Positions 30,291 to 36,117 of a stretch of 41,016 bases of DNA are shown here, piece after piece. Both the position numbers and the translations under genes were made by a program. Within the stretch, counting starts at the first letter, position 1. Each line of letters opens with the position of its first letter. Location: IMG/VR virus record IMGVR_UViG_3300035156_000377, positions 1 to 41,016 of that record, one strand, 5' to 3'. This stretch comes from a virus. A model generated the notes under the pieces. That model was not told where the DNA came from. It saw only the letters and a list, made by a program, of their open reading frames with translations, and searched no databases.

Positions 30291-30584
30291 ATGGACACGA
30301 CGCAGCACCTCGAATCGCCGGCTTTGGCTTTCTCCCTCCTCCACTTCTCCGAGGAGGAGCGGGCCGAGATCGTCGGCATGGCGGACACGATGACATCCTC
30401 GGAGATCGCCGAAATCCTGACCTGGATGGAGGAGCCCGAGCTGCTCGAAGGTGATGGTTGGGAAAAGCCGTTCATCAAAGCCGCCGACTACCTTGCCGCC
30501 CGGATCGCGAACGATCGGTTTTGCGCTCCCCAGCTCCCGGAGCCGATGCTCTGGGGCTTCGCCGGCCCCGCTGGCCACGCCTGA
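30291..30584 (+). CDS. First early gene, small acidic protein
   Basis: A 97-aa acidic protein (LHFSEEERAEIVGMADTMTS and LTWMEEPELLEGDGWEKPF). It starts about 20 bases after the TATAAT element with no Shine-Dalgarno sequence, so it may be translated from a very short leader. Its ATG lies within a CATG shared with a possible longer repressor start on the other strand. Position suggests a Cro, Cox or antirepressor-like role, but no HTH is obvious. Confidence 0.65.
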   Translation: MDTTQHLESPALAFSLLHFSEEERAEIVGMADTMTSSEIAEILTWMEEPELLEGDGWEKPFIKAADYLAARIANDRFCAPQLPEPMLWGFAGPAGHA

Positions 30585-30594
30585 GGGTAACGGC

Positions 30595-30810
30595 ATGGGC
30601 CCGCAACTCACCCTTGATCAGGCGCGCTGCTTGCTTGCCCGGCCCGACGTGAGGGCCGCCTTGCACATCGTCTCCTACCATAGGCTGACGCGCAGCAGCG
30701 GGCGCCCGCTGGTGTCTACGGCAGCGATTGGCACCGGTCGACTTCGCGCGCTGCTTGAGCGGCTCGACGCCCGGATCTGCGCTGCACAATCGGAGCGCGC
30801 CTATGACTGA
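30595..30810 (+). CDS. Small early protein
   Basis: A 71-aa basic protein (LTLDQARCLLARPDVRAALHIV and TGRLRALLERLDARICAAQS) with helical character. ATG 30595 lies ten bases after the previous stop, with GAGGG upstream. It overlaps the following Cro-like gene by eight bases. No family is recognised. Confidence 0.5.
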   Translation: MGPQLTLDQARCLLARPDVRAALHIVSYHRLTRSSGRPLVSTAAIGTGRLRALLERLDARICAAQSERAYD

Positions 30811-31132
30811 TCCGGCCCAGGCATTCCGCGAGGCGGTGGAGATGGTCGGCTCGCAATCGGCGACCGCTCGGCTCCTCGGCGTCAGCCAGGCCTCGATCTG
30901 GCAGCGCTTGTCGAAGCGCCAGCCCGCAGCCGCCCAGCATGTCCTAACGCTCGAGCGCCACACCGGCATCTCGCGCCACCGCCTGCGCCCCGATCTGTAT
31001 CCCATTCACGACTCTCCCGCCGGGCGCACTCGGGACGGGAGCGGCGCTTCGATCGCTCAGCCTAGCGGCTTCCCCGGCAAAGGCCCGTGCGATCGAAGCG
31101 CCAAATTGCACCTCGGAGAACCGCTGCGATGA
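30803..31132 (+). CDS. Cro/YdaS-like HTH regulator
   Basis: A 109-aa protein. Residues 5-65 match the YdaS/Cro-type antitoxin-like fold: AFREAVEMVGSQSATARLLGVSQASIWQRLSKRQPAAAQHVLTLERHTGISRHRLRPDLYP. Such proteins oppose the main repressor in many prophages. The C-terminal 40 residues are unstructured. It is in the rightward operon opposite the repressor. ATG 30803 is used because upstream codons add non-homologous sequence. Confidence 0.8.
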   Translation: MTDPAQAFREAVEMVGSQSATARLLGVSQASIWQRLSKRQPAAAQHVLTLERHTGISRHRLRPDLYPIHDSPAGRTRDGSGASIAQPSGFPGKGPCDRSAKLHLGEPLR

Positions 31133-31521
31133 CCGAGCCCCGCCACATCGACGACGCGGCCGATCTCAACGATGCCATTGGCGAGAGGGGTGACGAAGAT
31201 GCCTTCCGCCGCACTAGGGCCATCGAGCTCGCCTTGCAGGCCGAGGGCGGCAACTTGACCGCCGGCGATCAGCTGATGATCGCACGCCGCTTCGCGCGCT
31301 TCATCATCTTCGGCGACACGCCGACGCTGACCCGGGCCGAACCGAGTCCAATCAAGGAGGCGGACCTACTGGAGCTGCTGCAACGAGGCAGTCGCTTTAG
31401 CCACATCGTCGAGGCTGAAGTGTCACGGCAGCTTAGGCGAGCCGTTGACCAAGCCAAGTCTCAGCTCGCGGCCCTTCGTCCGGCCAATCCTTTCGACTTC
31501 TCGGATCAGGTCGATGCTTGA
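31129..31521 (+). CDS. Hypothetical early protein
   Basis: A 130-aa helical protein (DAADLNDAIGERGDEDAFRR, LQAEGGNLTAGDQLMIARRFARFI, EADLLELLQRGSRFSHIVEAEVSRQLRRAVDQAKSQL). Its ATG overlaps the stop of the Cro-like gene. Function is unknown. It is the last gene before a gap that contains a convergent short ORF. Confidence 0.6.
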   Translation: MTEPRHIDDAADLNDAIGERGDEDAFRRTRAIELALQAEGGNLTAGDQLMIARRFARFIIFGDTPTLTRAEPSPIKEADLLELLQRGSRFSHIVEAEVSRQLRRAVDQAKSQLAALRPANPFDFSDQVDA

Positions 31522-31525
31522 ACGC

Positions 31526-31684
31526 TCAGTCATCCTGCTGCGCGCTTCGTATGTCTGTGATCCCGCGCAAAAACTTGACGTAGGTTTTAAGAACGTCGCC
31601 TTCGCTCATCGGTCCTTTAGCCGTCGCGACCGCCTGCGTCAGGTGCGCCGCGACGAGCGCGGCGGTGTCATCCGAAATCTGCAC
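31526..31684 (-). CDS. Short antisense-strand gene, 52 aa
   Basis: A GTG-started ORF on the minus strand encoding VQISDDTAALVAAHLTQAVA, TAKGPMSEGDVLKTYVKFLR, then GITDIRSAQQDD. Perfect AAGGAG lies ten bases upstream. The protein looks natural: two amphipathic helices with balanced charge. It lies in an otherwise geneless gap and points against the early operon. It may be a small phage regulator or a decoy; I do not recognise it. Confidence 0.6.
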   Translation of the reverse strand: MQISDDTAALVAAHLTQAVATAKGPMSEGDVLKTYVKFLRGITDIRSAQQDD

Positions 31685-31890
31685 GACTCTTTCTCTCCTT
31701 CAGTCGTTGGTCACGCGTCGACTGTAGCCGGACGGGGGGCGGCTTCAACCCGCTCCCCGGAAGGTCTCCCCCTCCCCATCCCCATCCCCGGGCGCTCCCT
31801 GCCCGGGGCGGCCGCTGGCAGACCGGCCTTTCCCAAAGAGACAAGCCACCCGAAACTGTCTCGGTCTGCCGCCTTCGCCGGGCTCGGCGC
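31685..31890. other. Intergenic region with GC-rich hairpin
   Basis: It contains a perfect 8-bp stem (CCCCGGGC at 31786-31793, GCCCGGGG at 31801-31808; 7-base loop) preceded by a run of CCCCAT repeats. No T-run follows, so termination would have to be Rho-assisted. It probably separates early sub-operons and may hold the promoters of the minus-strand 52-aa gene and of the HTH gene at 31891. Confidence 0.45.
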
Positions 31891-32364
31891 GTGACGAAAG
31901 TGCGCCCGCCCCTCACCTTCGAGCTCGCACTCACCCGCGTCGCCGGCTTGTTAGGCTGGGACAGGTCGGCCGAGATCCTCGGAGTCGCCGAGCGAACCGT
32001 CCGCGATTGGTCCGATCCTGACACCGTCCCGCTCGCCGGCCGCGCGCTCTGCGTCGAGGATTGCATCCATCTCGACGTGGCCTATCGCGCCGCCGGTGGT
32101 GACGGCGCGCCTTTGCTGTCCTGCTACGCCCTGCTGTTCGAAACCGAGCTTACGACCAGCGCCGATAACGGCGCTCTCGTCCGCCATATCGCCCGGGCGG
32201 CAAAGGAAACCGGAGAAGCGCTCGCCGCATCGGTGCTGGCCTCCGCGCCCGGTGCGACGGCCGCCGATCGCGAGCTCGCCCGCCGCGAAGGCGAGGAGGC
32301 GATTGGCTGCATCACCAACATCGTCACGATTCTCGGCGCGGCGCCGACCGGTGAGCGCCAATGA
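31891..32364 (+). CDS. HTH regulatory protein (CII-like position)
   Basis: A 157-aa protein with an N-terminal HTH (LTRVAGLLGWDRSAEILGVA, then ERTVRDWSDPDTVPLAGRAL) and a helical C-terminal domain (VRHIARAAKETGEALAASVL, ARREGEEAIGCITNIVTIL). The layout recalls phage CII or P2 Cox/apl regulators, but I cannot assign the family. It starts with GTG. It is followed by a palindrome and the Ogr homologue. Confidence 0.65.
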   Translation: MTKVRPPLTFELALTRVAGLLGWDRSAEILGVAERTVRDWSDPDTVPLAGRALCVEDCIHLDVAYRAAGGDGAPLLSCYALLFETELTTSADNGALVRHIARAAKETGEALAASVLASAPGATAADRELARREGEEAIGCITNIVTILGAAPTGERQ

Positions 32365-32388
32365 CGGCCCGCTCCCTCCCTGCCTTTC

Positions 32389-32413
32389 CGATCCGAAGTA
32401 ATACTTCGGATCG
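32389..32413. repeat. Dispersed palindrome, copy 4
   Basis: A perfect 11-bp-arm inverted repeat, CGATCCGAAGT-AAT-ACTTCGGATCG apart from grouping, in the gap upstream of the Ogr homologue. The stem uses CCGAAG rather than CCAAAG with matching change on the other side. Confidence 0.85.
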
Positions 32414-32490
32414 AGAGCCCAACACGCTCGCTACTCTCCGCGCTGGGCGGCGGGGCGGGGTGTCCGATGTCCTGGGGGGGACGAACTAGA

Positions 32491-32835
32491 ATGGCGACAG
32501 GTCAGCGTCTCAGTATCCACTGCCCGCATTGCGAGCAGAAGGCCCGCGTCCGCAACAGCCGCGCGGTCAGCCCGACTTACAAGCACCTCAATTTTGAATG
32601 CACCAATTTCGATTGCCGGCACACTTTCGCGGCCGCGCTCGAGATCCTCTACACGATCGCGCCGTCGGCCCGGCCCAATGCCGAGCTCAACCTGCGCACC
32701 GCGCCGCCCCGCTCGCGCGCGGCCGCCAACGACAACGGCTCCGCTCCCATCGTCCTCCCCGGCGGCCCGGAGGTGCCGCCGCTCAGCGCCGCCAACGACG
32801 ATGACCGCGCCGGCGAGGCCGTCTCCTACGGCTGA
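32491..32835 (+). CDS. ogr: Late gene activator, Ogr/Delta family
   Basis: A 114-aa protein. Residues 9-63 match Ogr/Delta zinc activators: cysteines at 11, 14, 37 and 42 give exactly C-x2-C-x22-C-x4-C (IHCPHCEQKARVRNSRAVSP, FECTNFDCRHTFAAALEILY, TIAPSARPN). In P2 and P4 these proteins bind a dyad near -55 and contact RNA polymerase alpha to start late transcription. Four matching dyads lie at 5025, 11908, 13557 and 19699. A long disordered tail with ANDN motifs is not found in P2 Ogr. It is encoded with early genes rather than beside D as in P2. Confidence 0.9.
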   Translation: MATGQRLSIHCPHCEQKARVRNSRAVSPTYKHLNFECTNFDCRHTFAAALEILYTIAPSARPNAELNLRTAPPRSRAAANDNGSAPIVLPGGPEVPPLSAANDDDRAGEAVSYG

Positions 32836-32944
32836 CCCGGGCGCCCTTTGCCGCCGCTGAAGGGCTGACTTCTCCTCTTCATCCACCCGCCACGCGCTGC
32901 CCTACCGGCGCGAAGGCCTTTCTGTTGCCGAAGGAAGTGCCCCG

Positions 32945-33556
32945 ATGACCGACCAAAACGACACGCTCGAACGGGGTCCCCGCGAAGTACCACTTCGTGG
33001 GGATAGTCTTCGCCCCGGCGAGTATATCCGCCTGCGCCGCCGCGCCGCCGGCTTCACCACGCAGGACGTCGCCGCCGCGATCGGCCGCAACATCGTCGAC
33101 CAGGCTGACGTCCAGGATCAGCTCGCCCGGCTCGAACGCGGCGAACCCGAGCTCGCCACCGCCAGCCTCGAAGGCGCTCCGCTCGGCTTCCACGACCTGG
33201 TCGATCGCCTCGCCCAGGTTTTCGCGCTCGACGGCCTAGTTTATCATGCGCTGGTCGGGCTTGCCGACAACCCGGGCCTGCCGGCGCCGCACATCTGCCG
33301 CGGCTGCGGCTGCACCTGGCACGACGCCTGCCAGGTGGCGGGTGGCGCCGGCTGCTCGTGGAGCGACGCCGACCCGAACATCTGCACCGCCTGCGAGGCG
33401 GAGGCCGGCCAGGCCTTCGACACGCTCCGCTCCGCTTTGGCCGATCGCGATCCGGAGCCCGGCAATCTCGGCCTGTTCGCAGTCGCGATCGCCGCGATCG
33501 GCTTCGCCGCCATCCCCGGCCGCGCTCTCGCCACCTTCGCGCTGGGGGCGTTTTGA
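32945..33556 (+). CDS. HTH plus zinc-cluster regulator with C-terminal hydrophobic helix
   Basis: A 203-aa protein. An XRE-like region at about 24-80 (LRPGEYIRLRRRAAGFTTQD, VAAAIGRNI...LARLERGEPE) precedes a cysteine cluster (HICRGCGCTWHDACQ, GCSWSDADPNICTAC) and a C-terminal hydrophobic segment (LGLFAVAIAAIGFAAIP). Residues about 11-20 derive from an in-frame copy of the dispersed palindrome. It may be a membrane-linked DNA-binding regulator. Its stop overlaps the next start. Confidence 0.7.
   Translation: MTDQNDTLERGPREVPLRGDSLRPGEYIRLRRRAAGFTTQDVAAAIGRNIVDQADVQDQLARLERGEPELATASLEGAPLGFHDLVDRLAQVFALDGLVYHALVGLADNPGLPAPHICRGCGCTWHDACQVAGGAGCSWSDADPNICTACEAEAGQAFDTLRSALADRDPEPGNLGLFAVAIAAIGFAAIPGRALATFALGAF
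32977..33003. repeat. Dispersed palindrome, copy 5, inside a CDS
   Basis: A 12-bp-arm inverted repeat with one G-T pair, core GCGAAGT-ACC-ACTTCGT. It is translated in frame as GPREVPLRGD at the N-terminus of the HTH/zinc protein. Confidence 0.8.
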
Positions 33557-33771
33557 TGCAGCTGGTTCCCGAACTCACGCGCGCCGAGCTGGACGCGGAT
33601 CTCGACCATCCAGACATGGGCATCGTTTTCGCGGTTTCACCAGTCGACGGCAATCTCTGTCCGGATTGCGGTGGCGATCTCGGAGATGCTTTCGGCTTTG
33701 GACTGCACCGCACGTGCACAGGCTGCGAGACCACGTTTCTCGGCGCCGGCGAGGATGCGGCCCATGGCTGA
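33556..33771 (+). CDS. Small zinc-ribbon protein
   Basis: A 71-aa acidic protein with CPDCGGDLGDAFGFGLHRTCTGC, a one-zinc ribbon. Its start overlaps the preceding stop, and its end overlaps GapR by eight bases, placing it in a run of overlapping early genes that continues to the integrase. Function is unknown. Confidence 0.65.
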   Translation: MQLVPELTRAELDADLDHPDMGIVFAVSPVDGNLCPDCGGDLGDAFGFGLHRTCTGCETTFLGAGEDAAHG

Positions 33772-34006
33772 GGGCACGATCGCCGCCGACGAGCTGCGGC
33801 TCCTGATCGAGCGCATTGAACGGATCGAGGAAGAAAAGCGCGGAATGGCCGACGACGTCCGCGACGTCTACGCCGAGAGCAAGGCGCGCGGCTACGACGT
33901 CAAGACGATCCGCGCAGTGATCCGCCTCCGCCGCATGGAAAAGCACGTCCGCGACGAAGCGGAGATGCTGCTCGACACCTACAAAGCCGCGCTGGGCCTC
34001 AGCTGA
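33764..34006 (+). CDS. gapR: GapR-family nucleoid-associated protein (DUF2312)
   Basis: An 80-aa protein matching GapR over nearly its whole length: GTIAADELRLLIERIERIEE, EKRGMADDVRDVYAESKARG, YDVKTIRAVIRLRRM, with a helical end. In Caulobacter, GapR is an essential alphaproteobacterial protein that clamps overtwisted AT-rich DNA ahead of forks and RNA polymerase. The phage copy may assist replication or transcription of phage DNA. Its stop overlaps the next start. Confidence 0.92.
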   Translation: MAEGTIAADELRLLIERIERIEEEKRGMADDVRDVYAESKARGYDVKTIRAVIRLRRMEKHVRDEAEMLLDTYKAALGLS

Positions 34007-34332
34007 TGGGCACCGCCTCCCCACTTATCGCCGAGCTCGCCGACGCGGCCGTGCTCGCCACCGGTGCAAGCCACGTGACGATTAGGCGCGATCTGATCAG
34101 CGACATTCTCTCGGCGCTCATCGAAGCCGAACTGATGCACCGAGCCTCGACCGCGCCTGGGCTCGCATGCTTCGGCGTTCTTCTATCCAGCGCCCAGCAG
34201 CTCGGCCACGCGCTCGACCTCCCCGGCCAAAGTATCACTTTGGCCGGAAATCCCAGCCCGATCGAGGTTGCCGCCCCGATCGGGCCAGTTCCCCCGACAT
34301 TTCCTACAATCTCGGAGACCGCCCATGACTAG
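34006..34332 (+). CDS. Hypothetical early protein
   Basis: A 108-aa protein, helical for residues 5-75 (LIAELADAAVLATGASHVTI, LISDILSALIEAELMHRAST), then proline-rich. Residues about 73-83 (LPGQSITLAGN) come from an in-frame palindrome copy at the start of the flexible tail. It overlaps the ParB gene by eight bases. No family is recognised. Confidence 0.55.
   Translation: MGTASPLIAELADAAVLATGASHVTIRRDLISDILSALIEAELMHRASTAPGLACFGVLLSSAQQLGHALDLPGQSITLAGNPSPIEVAAPIGPVPPTFPTISETAHD
34223..34247. repeat. Dispersed palindrome, copy 6, inside a CDS
   Basis: A perfect 11-bp-arm inverted repeat, core GGCCAAAGT-ATC-ACTTTGGCC. It is in frame in the gene at 34006 and gives nearly the same peptide (GQSITLAG) as copy 2 in lysozyme (RQSSTLAG). 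Confidence 0.85.
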
Positions 34333-35767
34333 CATCGCCGACGCCGCCGTCCAGCTGGGATCGGACCAGCCCGCCACCGTCCCGCTCTCGAAGCTCTACA
34401 TTTCCGGGAAGAACGTCCGCAAAACGGATCGCGAGCTCGACATCGACGCTCTCGCCGACGACATCGAGGCGCACGGCCTGCTCCAGCCGCTGATCGTGAT
34501 CCCGGCCGCCGGCGATCGTTTCGGCGTGATCGCCGGCGGCCGCCGCCTGCTCGCGCTCGAGCGGCTGAAGAAGCGCGGCAAGCTGCACGGCAGCCACGCC
34601 GTCCCTGTGGTTCACCGCGACGCGGTCGACGGCCGCGAAGTCAGCCTGGCCGAGAACCTCCACAAGGTCGCGATGAACCCGGTCGACGAGTTCACCGCCT
34701 ATGCGTCCATCATCGCCGACTATCGCGATCGCGGCGAAGCCGACGAGCAGGTCCGGATCGAACGCTGCGCCCGTCACTTCGGCAAGACCGTCCGCCACGT
34801 CACCGAGCGCCTGCGCCTGGCGGCGCTCGCCCCCGCCATCCTGGACGCGCTGCGCGACGGCGCGATCAGCCTCGACGCCGCCAAGGCTTATGCCGCCTAT
34901 CCCGATCACAAGCTGCAGCTCGAGATCTTCACCGCCCAGGAGCGGCTGCCGGACAAGCATCGCGTCGCCTCCATCCGCGCTTCGCTCGCCGGCCACGTCT
35001 ACCGCGCCGGCGATCGCCAGGTCCGCTATGTCGGCCTCGACGCCTATCGCGCCGCCGGCGGCCGCATGGAGCTCGAGCTGTTCATGGGCTCGGCCGACGA
35101 GGAAGTGCTGGTCGATACCGCGCTGCTCGATCGGCTCGTCCACGACAAGGCCGGCCCGGAAGTCACCCGCCTCGCCCGCGCCGCAGGTTTCGCCGACGGC
35201 ATCGTCCAGCCCTGGGCCGGCGGCAGCTTCGCCCGGCCCAAGGCGCCCGGCGGGTTCACCCTCGTCTACGCGTTTAGCCCGACGCAGCAGGAGCGCGCGG
35301 CCGCGATCGCCATCTACCGCATCACCGCCGACGGCGCCGACCTCGAGCTGGTCCCGGACTATTTCCGACCGCTCGCCCCCGAAGCCGGCCCGGCCGCCCA
35401 AGCGCCCAGCCTGTTCGCCGGCACAGAAGTAACCCGCCCGCCGGCGCGCGCCGAATCGGAGATCGAGCAGCTCGGCCGCCTCCGCCGCCAGCGCATCATG
35501 CTCGAGGCTTTGAAGCGCGCCACCCCGCCGGTAGCGAACACCGCGTTCGCCGGTCGTCTGAACTGGCCGGCAGACCGGGTGATCCAAGGAGAAACGGACG
35601 AGGCCTATATCGTCACCGTCCTGCTCACCATTCCCAAGGCCGACGTCGAACGCCACCTCCCCGCCGCCGAACGTGCGATCGACGCCGAGGAAAGCGGCCG
35701 CGCCCCGCCCGACCCCGATCCCGACGCCGCCGCCTTCGACATCCCAGCCGAAGCGGTGCCGGCATGA
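34325..35767 (+). CDS. ParB/RepB-family protein
   Basis: A 480-aa protein. The N-terminal ParB domain has LYISGKNVRKTDRELDIDAL, LLQPLIVIPAAGDRFGVIAG, the GGRRLLAL nucleotide motif, and SLAENLHKVAMNPVDEF. A KorB/HTH-like DNA-binding region follows (ARHFGKTVRHVTERLRLAAL and LRDGAISLDAAKAYA). Residues 230-480 are a long extension seen in plasmid and phage ParB-like proteins. No ParA gene is in the window. It may act in partition, replication or transcription control. It overlaps its neighbours on both sides. Confidence 0.87.
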   Translation: MTSIADAAVQLGSDQPATVPLSKLYISGKNVRKTDRELDIDALADDIEAHGLLQPLIVIPAAGDRFGVIAGGRRLLALERLKKRGKLHGSHAVPVVHRDAVDGREVSLAENLHKVAMNPVDEFTAYASIIADYRDRGEADEQVRIERCARHFGKTVRHVTERLRLAALAPAILDALRDGAISLDAAKAYAAYPDHKLQLEIFTAQERLPDKHRVASIRASLAGHVYRAGDRQVRYVGLDAYRAAGGRMELELFMGSADEEVLVDTALLDRLVHDKAGPEVTRLARAAGFADGIVQPWAGGSFARPKAPGGFTLVYAFSPTQQERAAAIAIYRITADGADLELVPDYFRPLAPEAGPAAQAPSLFAGTEVTRPPARAESEIEQLGRLRRQRIMLEALKRATPPVANTAFAGRLNWPADRVIQGETDEAYIVTVLLTIPKADVERHLPAAERAIDAEESGRAPPDPDPDAAAFDIPAEAVPA

Positions 35768-36117
35768 GCACCGATGTCACCTCCGACCAGCTGTTCATCA
35801 GCCTGGACGCGACCGTGTCACTCGGCGCGCTATGCAAAGCTGCCGGCATCTCGCTCCCGCCCGGCCGCGACCCGGCCGAGCCGATCGAGATTGAAAGTGT
35901 CGATGTCGATCCCGGCGAGGCCGCGTCCGCGCTGGCCGAGATCGGCATGGGCGGGGATGATCACGAAGAAGAGCAGGAGATGCCTGCTGGCGTCCTCCTG
36001 GATTTCGTGGCGTCCAGCCTTCGCGGCGATCACTTTACGGCCGCCGCCCTGGCGCCCCGCCTGTTCACCTGCGGCAATCTGACCGTCGTAGAAACGGCGA
36101 TCGCGAGGCGGGCATGA
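35764..36117 (+). CDS. Hypothetical acidic protein between ParB and HerA
   Basis: A 117-aa acidic protein (EPIEIESVDVDPGEAASALA, then DDHEEEQEMPAGVLLDFVASSL). It has four-base overlaps with both neighbours, so it is probably produced with the ParB-like and HerA-like proteins and may be a partner of one. No family is recognised. Confidence 0.55.
   Translation: MSTDVTSDQLFISLDATVSLGALCKAAGISLPPGRDPAEPIEIESVDVDPGEAASALAEIGMGGDDHEEEQEMPAGVLLDFVASSLRGDHFTAAALAPRLFTCGNLTVVETAIARRA

Noticed and set aside
31786-31808. Intrinsic terminator
   Set aside because: The stem is perfect, but no U-tract follows, so it is described only as a hairpin.
31445-31894. 149-codon plus-strand ORF
   Set aside because: Low-complexity translation across a hairpin; the 52-aa minus-strand gene is a better explanation of its first part.
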